Assembly (NCBI GenBank): GCA_050633265.1
Contig: JBOEGE010000005.1
Location: 186,001 to 250,000 of the forward strand
Length of the DNA stretch: 64,000 nt
Direction: 5' to 3'
Source: JBLHZY01 sp050633265
Lineage (GTDB): Bacteria > Pseudomonadota > Alphaproteobacteria > Rhodobacterales > Rhodobacteraceae
This document shows, piece after piece, positions 50,595 through 58,140 of this stretch (its first letter is position 1; the number at the start of each line of letters is the position of its first letter). Made by a program: the position numbers and the translations under genes. The notes beneath the pieces were generated by a model. That model had not been told where the DNA came from and did not search any database. It worked only from the letters and a program-made list of their open reading frames with translations.

Positions 50595-50826
50595 GGCCAA
50601 ATCGGTTAACTTTGATTAACAATTCCTTAGCAAAACCTTAACAAAACGGGGTTTTTGCCGCAAAATCAGCCCCGCTCCCGGCCAAACGTGATTCTTTGGC
50701 CACAATTTACCTAAAGTAAACCTACAGACGCGCGCGCCCGCTTGCCAAGCAAAGCACTTGCCCGCAGACTCACCTTACTGAGGTAAAAAAGGGGCGCTAT
50801 AAGCCCCGTTGAGTAGAGTGTGTATC
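50595..50826 (+). promoter_or_regulatory. AT-rich region with CtrA-like half sites before an orphan gene
   Basis: TTAA half sites occur at 50606 and 50616 (six-base spacing), and TTAG-caaaacc-TTAA at 50627-50641 has CtrA spacing with one mismatch. A GCCACAATTTACCTAAAGT segment near 50699 resembles one near 32815. No gene is seen. The region probably holds the promoter for the gene at 50827. Confidence 0.4.
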
Positions 50827-51312
50827 ATGACTTATACGAGCGTCTTGCTGAATGGCTTCAGCTTGGGCCACTTGGCGCCATCCGCGCCGGGATCAAAGCC
50901 CCCAAGCCTGCTTGCGTTTGATCCGCGGGCCGTAATTTGTCTGCGTGTGATTGGATCAAGTGAAGAAGAAGATATCACCCATTCTTCCTATATTGATGGG
51001 ATCGAAGTCTTTGGCTCCGGGCGGGCCTATGTTGAAAATCGCCCCCTCTTTCGCTACGCCCCCCATACCAAATGGCATGCAGCCCCAGTGCGCCATTTGA
51101 GCAAGGATCGCGGGCTTGTGCGCTTTGAGTTTGAAGCGACCAGTTTTAAATCCCCTGATCCCGGCGCGCCAAAATTGCGCGGGCTCTTTGTTTCAGTTGG
51201 CGAGGATATCCGCCCCGCTGCAAAAGAAGCCCAGGCCAAAATCACCAAGGCCCAGAACATCTTTCTCGACCCCGATCTGATCGTCCTCCAGAAAATCGCC
51301 CAGACCGGCTGA
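50827..51312 (+). CDS. Hypothetical protein
   Basis: A 161-residue protein from the ATG at 50827 (an earlier TTG at 50809 is possible). It is mostly beta in character up to residue 125 and ends in a Lys/Ala-rich helix. There is no signal peptide and no recognised domain. It stands alone between two terminator-like or repeat regions, and its upstream DNA carries CtrA-like half sites. Confidence 0.65.
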   Translation: MTYTSVLLNGFSLGHLAPSAPGSKPPSLLAFDPRAVICLRVIGSSEEEDITHSSYIDGIEVFGSGRAYVENRPLFRYAPHTKWHAAPVRHLSKDRGLVRFEFEATSFKSPDPGAPKLRGLFVSVGEDIRPAAKEAQAKITKAQNIFLDPDLIVLQKIAQTG

Positions 51313-51354
51313 CCGCTTTTACCACGGGCCAAACCTCCCAATGGCCCCTCTTCC

Positions 51355-51390
51355 CCGCCAGGCGCAACCTCCCTTCGCCTGGCGGTTTTT
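51355..51390 (+). terminator. Strong rho-independent terminator
   Basis: CCGCCAGGCG (51355-51364) pairs perfectly with CGCCTGGCGG (51376-51385), followed by TTTTT. It lies 43 bases after the stop of the orphan gene. Confidence 0.92.
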
Positions 51391-51706
51391 CGTGGCCCTC
51401 CCCCCTTTTGCGATCTGCGCGCCCGCGCGGTTTTCCCCGATCAAAGGGAAAACACCGCCCCATTTCTCTTGTGTTAACACTTATTAAGTGTTCAAATTTT
51501 CCAAACAGCGCTGGATTGCTCAAACACGCCTTGGGGGAGGCAAAGAGCCGCCGGTGCACCGATCCCGCGCACAGGCCGCCAACAGGCAAGCGCATGTGCC
51601 AATATGAGCCAGAAGGCGCGATCCGATACAGCCCCCGCCACAAGAGGCCCAAACAAATTAATATTAATTAAAACAAATACTTACACAAATAAAAAGAGGG
51701 CAAACC
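51391..51706 (+). promoter_or_regulatory. Upstream region of the lipoprotein cluster with overlapping palindromes
   Basis: No gene is seen. GTGTTAACAC (51471-51480) is a perfect 10-bp palindrome and overlaps AACACTT-att-AAGTGTT (51476-51492). The last 50 bases are very AT-rich, and AGAGGG stands before the TTG start at 51707. An operator and promoter for the cluster are likely here. Confidence 0.45.
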
Positions 51707-52492
51707 TTGCTAAAACAAAACGCATTTCTCATCGTCACAACCTGTATTCTGGCCAGTTGCGGCGGGGTCAAAAGCGATGATGTTACCAAGGCACTGTTCA
51801 GCGATGTCGTGGTTTTGAGCAGCGATCTGAGCGCCATCACCATCAATGGCGCGCCCCTTTCCGCGCCAGAATATAATGCCGCGCTTGATTTCGGTTCGCT
51901 CAAGAACTGGCACAGCGCGGATAACACCGAGCAAGGCTATCTGGGCGAAACCACGACGGGCAACTCGCGCGCTTTTGTCGGGGTTACCAATAACGCCGCT
52001 GTGCCCTTTGGCAATGGCACGGTCATGCGCGTAGTCCCGACCGCGCTGCCCACAGACGGCACGGCAACCTACCTTGGCAGCTACGTCGGCTATTTGTCCT
52101 CTCATGATGAAACCAGCTCTGCGGCCTCAAACACGCTCTATGCTCGGCTGCTTGGCGATATGAGCATGACGGCGAATTTTGATGCTGCCAGCGGCGCGCA
52201 AGTCGATGGTAGGATTGAAAATCGCAGCCTTGAGGCCCCCGCAGATGACTCTTCCAACATCAATTCCGTCGATGACCTGATCCTTGTTGTCACTGCGCTC
52301 AACAGTGACGGCAGCTATCGCGGCACGACAAGCGGCGGCGATATTGAAAGCATCTCCTCTGGGGGTATTGACGGGGCATATGGCGGCCTGATCTCGGGCG
52401 ACACCGGCCAAGAAACCATCGGCGCGGTGCGGCTTATTCATGACACGGGCAGTGAGAAATATATCGAAATCGGAGTCTTTATCGCCCAGTAA
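51707..52492 (+). CDS. TbpB/fHbp-like beta-barrel lipoprotein, paralogue 1
   Basis: A 261-residue lipoprotein. The TTG start is supported by AGAGGG and by the signal peptide it opens, which ends in the lipobox I-L-A-S-C. The second half has the barrel pattern of TbpB-like surface lipoproteins: T-Y-x-G-S-Y-x-G near 118-125, a V-D-G-R-I-E-N-R strand, then G-A-Y-G-G-L-I-S-G-x-x-G-Q-E-T-I-G and the closing E-I-G-V-F-I-A-Q. It is the first of four related genes in a row. No Slam-type exporter gene is nearby. Ligand unknown. Confidence 0.8.
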   Translation: MLKQNAFLIVTTCILASCGGVKSDDVTKALFSDVVVLSSDLSAITINGAPLSAPEYNAALDFGSLKNWHSADNTEQGYLGETTTGNSRAFVGVTNNAAVPFGNGTVMRVVPTALPTDGTATYLGSYVGYLSSHDETSSAASNTLYARLLGDMSMTANFDAASGAQVDGRIENRSLEAPADDSSNINSVDDLILVVTALNSDGSYRGTTSGGDIESISSGGIDGAYGGLISGDTGQETIGAVRLIHDTGSEKYIEIGVFIAQ

Positions 52493-52553
52493 CCCCGAAA
52501 ATCCAGTAATCCCGAAAACCCAATCGCCCCTAAAACCCAGTAACTCCTAAAAT
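52486..52553. repeat. Four tandem 17-bp repeats starting in the paralogue 1 stop codon
   Basis: Units at 52486, 52503, 52520 and 52537 follow CCARTMRYYCCKAAAAY. The first unit includes the last Gln codon and TAA stop of the lipoprotein gene. The array lies between the first two paralogues. Confidence 0.8.
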
Positions 52554-52654
52554 TCTGCCCCCCTAACACAGCGCCCAATTGCGCAATTCTAAACCGCCCG
52601 AAACGCTCCATGCCACGCAAATGCCGCCAAGGCCGCAATGAAACAGGAAATGAC

Positions 52655-53440
52655 ATGTTGAAACAAAATCTATCTCTCCTAGCCGCTGCGGCCGTTTTGG
52701 CCAGTTGCGGCGGCGCGAACAACATCGCTGAGATTGTGACCAAAACCATTGGGAATGATGTCATCGTGATGGGCGCCACGCCCGATCAGACCAGCATCAA
52801 TGCGGCCATGTTGAGCGATGCAAGCTTTCAACCGGATCACGATGCGGGCGCGCTGAAAGCCTGGAGAACACCAAGCAGCGCCGACAAAGGCTATTTTGGG
52901 CAGAGCAGCTCGGGCGGCTCTGTTGTTTTTGTTGCGGGGACCAATGGCACAACCGAAAATATCTTGAGCCTCGCCATTGCCCGCACCGCGCCAACCACGC
53001 TGCCAACCTCCGGCACAACAACCTATACAGGCGATTACGCCGGGGTGTATGAACATGATGACACAGACCCCGATGAGTTGGATTTTATGACGGGGCTGGT
53101 CACCGGCGATGCCGAGATCGTTGCGGATTTCAAAAACAACACGGTTGAGGGCACCATCTCAAATCGTGTGCTGCGCAGTGCCGTCACAAACGAGGTTTCC
53201 TCAAGCTTCGATCCGGCAGATGTCTCGCTGAGTATCAGCCCGCTTTACTCCGATGGATCCTTTAGCGGGGTCGCGACTGGCGGCCAATTGATAAGGACAG
53301 ACCCTTCGCTCACGGGAGAGTACCAAGGGCTCATCTCTGGCGCTGCCAGCCAAGAAGCCATCGGCGGGATCAGACTTGTTCACCAAGCCGACCCGGGCAA
53401 CAGTTCGACCATCGAGCTTGGTGTGTTTCTCGCTGAATAG
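52655..53440 (+). CDS. TbpB/fHbp-like beta-barrel lipoprotein, paralogue 2
   Basis: A 261-residue lipoprotein, the same length as paralogue 1 and with the same start M-L-K-Q-N. The lipobox is V-L-A-S-C. Shared blocks are T-Y-T-G-D-Y-A-G, E-G-T-I-S-N-R, G-E-Y-Q-G-L-I-S-G, Q-E-A-I-G-G and the end E-L-G-V-F-L-A-E. The start at 52655 is chosen over an in-frame ATG at 52610 because it opens the signal peptide. The gene follows a 162-base gap with short repeats. Confidence 0.82.
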   Translation: MLKQNLSLLAAAAVLASCGGANNIAEIVTKTIGNDVIVMGATPDQTSINAAMLSDASFQPDHDAGALKAWRTPSSADKGYFGQSSSGGSVVFVAGTNGTTENILSLAIARTAPTTLPTSGTTTYTGDYAGVYEHDDTDPDELDFMTGLVTGDAEIVADFKNNTVEGTISNRVLRSAVTNEVSSSFDPADVSLSISPLYSDGSFSGVATGGQLIRTDPSLTGEYQGLISGAASQEAIGGIRLVHQADPGNSSTIELGVFLAE

Positions 53441-53646
53441 CTGCTCGCCCGGCAGCCCCCCATAAGATTTGACCATCCAGTTCAAACTTTCTCGCGCGCC
53501 CAGGCCCTTTCGCCTCCGCGCGCGATTGACGCCCCTTAACAACACGTTAAGATTGAAAAATGTTGGCCGCTCAATGCCTAAACCCACAACAGCTAAACCA
53601 AAGCGGCCTTGGCAGCGCCCACCCATTTTCGCACATATGTAGCGAC

Positions 53647-53664
53647 CAGTTTCGTAACGAGGAT
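53647..53664 (+). promoter_or_regulatory. 18-bp leader block shared by paralogues 3 and 4 (first copy)
   Basis: CAGTTTCGTAACGAGGAT ends eight bases before the ATG of paralogue 3. The identical 18 bases end eight bases before the ATG of paralogue 4 (54572-54589). The block includes the GAGGA ribosome site, so leader and gene were duplicated together. Confidence 0.85.
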
Positions 53665-53672
53665 ATCTTTAG

Positions 53673-54542
53673 ATGAACAACCGCCGCCCCCGCGCCGCTT
53701 TAATCGAATGCCCCAAAAAGAGAACGGCCGCGCTAAAAACGGCGCCGCTGCTCTTTCTCAGCGCCGCGCTTCTCGCCGCATGTGATCTCGGCCCGCGCAC
53801 CGGCCCCATCGTTTCCAAAACCATTGGGCCCGACACGATCGTTTTGGGCGAAACCATTGCAGAGACAACGATAAATGGCGTCGAGCAAACTGACTTGGTG
53901 TTAGATCCTCTTTTCGACTACGGCCTGTTCAAAGGATGGCACGACACCTCAGCTCCAGTTTCTTTTAGGCGCGCCAAAACAGGGTATATAGGTGAAAGCA
54001 CTTCAGGGGGCTCTTTCGCCTTTGTTGGCGGCTTCAAGGATTTATCCTCGCCCCATGGCAGTGCGATTTACGGGCGAACCGTCGAAACCAAAATACCCGA
54101 TAAAGGCAAAGCGACCTATACGGGGCAATATGCCGCCACTGCTCGTGAGTTTGTTGGAGATCCATCCAACTCGACCATAGTTGACGGGCTGATAACTGGC
54201 GATACAAGCCTCACAGTAGATTTTGAGACTTCCGCAGTGAGTGGCTCCATCACCAATCGTCTGAACAAACAGCCCTCAGGAAATTCTACATCTGTCCATC
54301 AAATCGCGGATCTTATTTTTGAACCCACGACCTTTAATAGAAAAGGGGAATTTTCCGGCTCAACCGCTGGTGGTGAGTATATACTAGACGATTCAGGTGT
54401 AAGCGGTACATTCGGCGGCTTGATTTCGGGCAGCCATGGCCAAGAAACTGTTGGCCGCGTCAATGTATTGCACGATTATAGAGAGCGAAATAATCCTGAA
54501 ACCACCTACATAATCGAAACCGGCGTTTTCATCGCCGAGTAG
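53673..54542 (+). CDS. TbpB/fHbp-like beta-barrel lipoprotein, paralogue 3
   Basis: A 289-residue lipoprotein with a longer basic n-region (residues 1-24) before the hydrophobic core and lipobox L-L-A-A-C. It shares T-Y-T-G-Q-Y-A, V-S-G-S-I-T-N-R, G-T-F-G-G-L-I-S-G, Q-E-T-V-G and the end E-T-G-V-F-I-A-E with the others. The 3' half of the gene is less GC-rich than the 5' half. Its leader block is shared with paralogue 4. Confidence 0.82.
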   Translation: MNNRRPRAALIECPKKRTAALKTAPLLFLSAALLAACDLGPRTGPIVSKTIGPDTIVLGETIAETTINGVEQTDLVLDPLFDYGLFKGWHDTSAPVSFRRAKTGYIGESTSGGSFAFVGGFKDLSSPHGSAIYGRTVETKIPDKGKATYTGQYAATAREFVGDPSNSTIVDGLITGDTSLTVDFETSAVSGSITNRLNKQPSGNSTSVHQIADLIFEPTTFNRKGEFSGSTAGGEYILDDSGVSGTFGGLISGSHGQETVGRVNVLHDYRERNNPETTYIIETGVFIAE

Positions 54543-54571
54543 CGGCTCAATTTTTGCCATCAATCACATTT

Positions 54572-54589
54572 CAGTTTCGTAACGAGGAT
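54572..54589 (+). promoter_or_regulatory. 18-bp leader block shared by paralogues 3 and 4 (second copy)
   Basis: Identical to 53647-53664 and at the same eight-base distance from the ATG. It lies in the 55-base gap between paralogues 3 and 4. Confidence 0.85.
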
Positions 54590-54597
54590 CGTTCAAG

Positions 54598-55437
54598 ATG
54601 AACAAACACACGCCCCTTTTGCTTATCGCATTCGGCCTGCTCGCGGCATGCAGCACACCGGGTGAAACACTCAAGATTAACGGTGTAAATATGGGCTATG
54701 CCACTGTCTTTGTCGGCGATACCCCAAACGAAAGCTTTGTAGACGGTAAAAAGCTCCAAGATGCGGTGGCAGATCCAACCTTTGATATCGGTCCGTTCAA
54801 GGCCTGGGTAGACGAATCCAAAGTGGCGCGCGGCTATATACACCATTCAGATTCAGGTGCCGCCACAGCTTTCGTTGCTTCAGTTGGGACCATGAATTAC
54901 CCTCATAAACACACAGCAGAACAGAGGTCTGCTGGGCTCACTTTTCTTCGCCATATTGAACCGGCACAACCACCAGAGGGCACTGCCAAATTTATTGGGA
55001 AATATGCTGGCATGAGGCGCGCATATTATGATGGCGAAGTTGAAAGCAGCATCATTTACTCCGGACAAATGTCTGGCGACGTGACACTCAATGCGGATTT
55101 CTCAAACTCTGAAGTGAGCGGCTCAATCACCAATCGACTATATCTCCACGCGCAAACCAATGAAATTATAACAAATCTTCCTCTTTCCGACATCACGCTT
55201 CACCCCACCGTGATCAATAGTGATGGCTCCTACTCAGGCAATGCAACGGGTGGAGGACATGCACGTGACGTTATCGTCGACCCCGAGATTGGCGGCACCT
55301 ATTCTGGATTGATTGCCGGGGAAAGTGCTCAAGAAACGGTGGGCGGAGTCATTCTTCCCGTGATCAATCCGCGAGATAACCATCCACGCAGGTTCAATTA
55401 TCTTGAATTTGGCGTTTTCATCGCCGAAGAGCCCTAA
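54598..55437 (+). CDS. TbpB/fHbp-like beta-barrel lipoprotein, paralogue 4
   Basis: A 279-residue lipoprotein with lipobox L-L-A-A-C. It shares F-I-G-K-Y-A-G, V-S-G-S-I-T-N-R, G-T-Y-S-G-L-I-A-G, Q-E-T-V-G-G and the end E-F-G-V-F-I-A-E with the other three. Paralogues 3 and 4 share VSGSITNR exactly and are probably the youngest pair. The gene meets the converging Lrp gene with a four-base overlap. Surface display and ligand are not shown by sequence. Confidence 0.82.
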   Translation: MNKHTPLLLIAFGLLAACSTPGETLKINGVNMGYATVFVGDTPNESFVDGKKLQDAVADPTFDIGPFKAWVDESKVARGYIHHSDSGAATAFVASVGTMNYPHKHTAEQRSAGLTFLRHIEPAQPPEGTAKFIGKYAGMRRAYYDGEVESSIIYSGQMSGDVTLNADFSNSEVSGSITNRLYLHAQTNEIITNLPLSDITLHPTVINSDGSYSGNATGGGHARDVIVDPEIGGTYSGLIAGESAQETVGGVILPVINPRDNHPRRFNYLEFGVFIAEEP

Positions 55438-55889
55438 ATCGGCCCCTTCAGGCGCTCTTCACTCAGCAAAACATTCGCCTCGACGTTGCCCACACCGGGC
55501 AGCGTCATGACACGGCGGCGCAGGACGCGCTCAAAATCGGGCAGATCACGCGCAACGACCCTTAGGCGGTAATCATAAAGGCCGAGAACGTGCTGGACGG
55601 TCTGCACCTCGGGGATCGCCATCACAGCGCGCTCAAAATCCTCAAGCGAGACCCGCCCCTTGGTCGCAAGCTTCACGCCAAGAAAAATCGTCACCCCAAA
55701 ACCAAGCGCGTTCATATCCAGATCAATGCGCCGCCCTGCAATGATCCCGGCCTCTTCCAGCCGCTTGATCCGGCGCCAAGCGGCTGGCTGCGAAAGCCCA
55801 AGGGCGCGCCCCAAAGCCCCCGCGCTTTGCCCTGCATCGCGCTGCAAGGCGGCCAGCAAAGCCCGGTCAATCTCATCCAGCGCGCTCAT
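55434..55889 (-). CDS. Lrp/AsnC family regulator, second of a pair
   Basis: A 151-residue regulator. The N-terminal helix-turn-helix (R-A-L-G-L-S-Q-P-A-A-W-R-R-I) is followed by a RAM ligand-binding domain with V-x-x-V-L-G-L-Y-D-Y (about 105-114). Lrp-type proteins bind amino acids as octamers. Its start overlaps the stop of the first Lrp gene (ATGA), so the two are co-expressed and may form mixed oligomers. Confidence 0.93.
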   Translation of the reverse strand: MSALDEIDRALLAALQRDAGQSAGALGRALGLSQPAAWRRIKRLEEAGIIAGRRIDLDMNALGFGVTIFLGVKLATKGRVSLEDFERAVMAIPEVQTVQHVLGLYDYRLRVVARDLPDFERVLRRRVMTLPGVGNVEANVLLSEERLKGPI

Positions 55890-56344
55890 AGGGGCAAGGC
55901 TTCGGTTGATTTGAGCGTGGCCACATGCATCAGCGCTTCAATGTCGGAAATATGCGGCAAGGCCAGGATTTTGGCCCGGTAAACCTGCTGATAATGGGGC
56001 ATATCATGGGCGATCACAGAGAGGCGCACATCAACCCGGCCAAGGAAGGTCTGGATTGCGATCACTTCGGGCACATTGCGCGCGGCCTCAAGGAATTCAT
56101 CAAAGGCGCGCGGGTTGGTTTTATCCAGCGTAAAGCGCAGCGAGACCTCAACCGTATAGCCCAAGGCCGCCCAGCCAATCTCGGCATGTTGGCCGCGCAA
56201 AATGCCGGCCTCCTTCAGCTTCTCAAGCCGGCGCGAGAAGGTCGCCGGCGTCACCCCTGCCCGCTCGGCAAGCTCAGCACTTGGGCAGGCAGGATCCGCC
56301 TGAAGCTGGCGGAGAATCCTACGGTCTGTATCCGATATCTGCAT
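55886..56344 (-). CDS. Lrp/AsnC family regulator, first of a pair, divergent from ilvC
   Basis: A 152-residue regulator from the ATG at 56344. The helix-turn-helix reads A-E-R-A-G-V-T-P-A-T-F-S-R-R, and the RAM domain carries the F-L-G-R-V-D-V-R segment. A much longer open frame continues upstream but is only the antisense of ilvC. The gene is divergent from ilvC across 135 bases, so it is a natural candidate to control ilvC and itself in response to a branched-chain amino acid. Control is inferred. Confidence 0.93.
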   Translation of the reverse strand: MQISDTDRRILRQLQADPACPSAELAERAGVTPATFSRRLEKLKEAGILRGQHAEIGWAALGYTVEVSLRFTLDKTNPRAFDEFLEAARNVPEVIAIQTFLGRVDVRLSVIAHDMPHYQQVYRAKILALPHISDIEALMHVATLKSTEALPL

Positions 56345-56479
56345 GAAAAATCCGAAAAATCCAAAAAGCGCGCATGATCTATTGCAGATACCGCGATAAA
56401 CGTCAAACTTTGCAACACAATTCGCGCGCGGCGGCCCTAGATTGCCCTCAATCAATAACGCCAGATAAGGAAGCCAGAC

Positions 56480-57502
56480 ATGCGCGTATATTATGATCGC
56501 GATTGCGATATTAACCTGATCAAAGACAAAAAAGTTGCCATCCTCGGCTATGGCTCGCAAGGCCACGCCCACGCGCTTAACCTGCGCGACAGCGGCGCGA
56601 AGAACCTTGTTGTTGCCCTGCGCGAAGGCTCTGCTTCTGCCAAGAAAGCCGAAGGCGAAGGCCTGAAAGTTATGGGCATCGCAGAAGCGGCCGCTTGGTG
56701 TGATGTGATCATGTTCACCATGCCCGATGAGCTTCAGGCAGAGACATATAAGAAATACGTCCACGACAATATCAAGCCCGGCTCCGCAATCGCCTTTGCC
56801 CACGGCCTCAATGTTCACTTTGGCCTGATCGAGCCCAAAGAAGGCGTTGATGTGATCATGATGGCGCCAAAAGGCCCGGGCCACACAGTGCGCGGCGAAT
56901 ATACCAAAGGCGGCGGCGTGCCTTGCCTTGTGGCTGTTGATCGCGATGCTTCGGGCAAAGCGCTTGAAATCGGCCTGTCCTATTGCTCGGCCATCGGTGG
57001 CGGCCGCTCGGGCATCATCGAGACGAACTTTCGCGAAGAGTGTGAAACCGATCTCTTTGGCGAGCAGGCCGTTCTTTGCGGCGGCATCGTTGAGCTGATC
57101 CGCATGGGCTTTGAGACACTGGTTGAAGCTGGCTACGCGCCTGAAATGGCTTACTTTGAGTGCCTGCACGAAACCAAGCTGATCGTGGACCTGATCTATG
57201 AAGGCGGCATCGCCAACATGAACTACTCGATCTCCAACACAGCCGAATATGGCGAATATGTTTCCGGCCCGCGCATCCTGCCATACGAGCAGACAAAGAA
57301 AGCGATGAAGGACGTTCTGACCGACATCCAAAACGGCAAATTCGTGCGCGACTTCATGCTCGAAAACGCCGTTGGCCAGCCATCGTTTAAAGCAACGCGT
57401 CGCCTGCACGATGAGCACCAGATTGAACAAGTCGGTGAAAAACTGCGCGGCATGATGCCTTGGATCTCAGCCGGCAAAATGGTTGATAAAGAAAAGAACT
57501 AA
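56480..57502 (+). CDS. ilvC: Ketol-acid reductoisomerase, class I
   Basis: A 340-residue enzyme of short (class I) length. The NADPH fold starts I-L-G-Y-G-S-Q-G-H-A-H-A, the P-K-G-P-G-H segment follows, and the knotted domain carries the metal acids in E-T-D-L-F-G-E-Q and E-C-L-H-E. It makes dihydroxy acids in valine and isoleucine synthesis. AAGGAAG precedes the ATG. Terminated by a hairpin at 57522. Confidence 0.98.
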   Translation: MRVYYDRDCDINLIKDKKVAILGYGSQGHAHALNLRDSGAKNLVVALREGSASAKKAEGEGLKVMGIAEAAAWCDVIMFTMPDELQAETYKKYVHDNIKPGSAIAFAHGLNVHFGLIEPKEGVDVIMMAPKGPGHTVRGEYTKGGGVPCLVAVDRDASGKALEIGLSYCSAIGGGRSGIIETNFREECETDLFGEQAVLCGGIVELIRMGFETLVEAGYAPEMAYFECLHETKLIVDLIYEGGIANMNYSISNTAEYGEYVSGPRILPYEQTKKAMKDVLTDIQNGKFVRDFMLENAVGQPSFKATRRLHDEHQIEQVGEKLRGMMPWISAGKMVDKEKN

Positions 57503-57521
57503 GCGCGGATTATATGCGCGA

Positions 57522-57550
57522 AAGGCCCCTGCATTTGCGGGGGCCTTTTT
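57522..57550 (+). terminator. Terminator after ilvC
   Basis: AAGGCCCC (57522-57529) pairs with GGGGCCTT (57540-57547), and the T-run extends to 57550. It lies 20 bases after the stop codon. Confidence 0.92.
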
Positions 57551-57572
57551 GTTTGGACAGGCTGCGCGCCGC

Positions 57573-58067
57573 TCAATAGCGCCCGATCACAACCATCGTT
57601 TTGCCCAGAACCTTGCCGCCTGCATCAACGGCCTTAAGCGTTGCGGTATATTTGTTGCCGCGCCCGCCAGAACAGGGCGGCAGATAGCCCTTCGAGGCAT
57701 AATCCCCCGAGCTGCGCGCCTTACGAATGACCCGAACACCACCCCCCAATTTATCCGTCATCCCCGGCACCGAAGGCAGCTTGGCCGAAGCCCCTTTCAC
57801 CGGATAGCCAAGCGTGCCATGCCCGCCCTTGGAAGAGAGCGGCGCATAGCTTTTATCATCATATTCAACGATGATCATGGCCGCCCCCGAGGGGATGCCA
57901 GTCACTTGCATCGGCGGGGTCGCGCCATTGCCACCATGCAATTTGCATTGCTGCCCAGCGGGGATATTCTTGCCGCCCCAAGGGGATAAAAGCTCGGCCT
58001 TCATCTCAGCAAATGCTGGGCCGGCAAGAGCAAAGCTCGCCACAGCGGCCGCAAAAATCATACGCAT
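57573..58067 (-). CDS. Exported PEBP-like protein
   Basis: A 164-residue protein with a signal peptide (1-20, ending P-A-F-A). The pattern H-G-G-N-G-A-T-P-P-M, then I-P-S-G-A-A-M-I-I-V-E-Y-D-D, G-G-H-G-T-L-G-Y, Y-L-P-P-C-S-G-G-R-G-N-K-Y and late A-V-D-A matches the blocks of the YbhB/YbcL phosphatidylethanolamine-binding-protein family. Start 58067 is chosen because GGAGAG lies just before it. Two cysteines in the mature part may pair. Ligand unknown. Confidence 0.75.
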   Translation of the reverse strand: MRMIFAAAVASFALAGPAFAEMKAELLSPWGGKNIPAGQQCKLHGGNGATPPMQVTGIPSGAAMIIVEYDDKSYAPLSSKGGHGTLGYPVKGASAKLPSVPGMTDKLGGGVRVIRKARSSGDYASKGYLPPCSGGRGNKYTATLKAVDAGGKVLGKTMVVIGRY

Positions 58068-58140
58068 CACATCTCTCCTATTGAACTCACATTCAGCCTA
58101 GGAGCGCCGCAGCTCTGCGTCAAGAAATCAGCCGCAGCCC

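Noticed and set aside
56345..57430. N-terminal extension of the first Lrp regulator to 514 residues
   Set aside because: The extension is fully antisense to ilvC, and the Lrp family start is at 56344.
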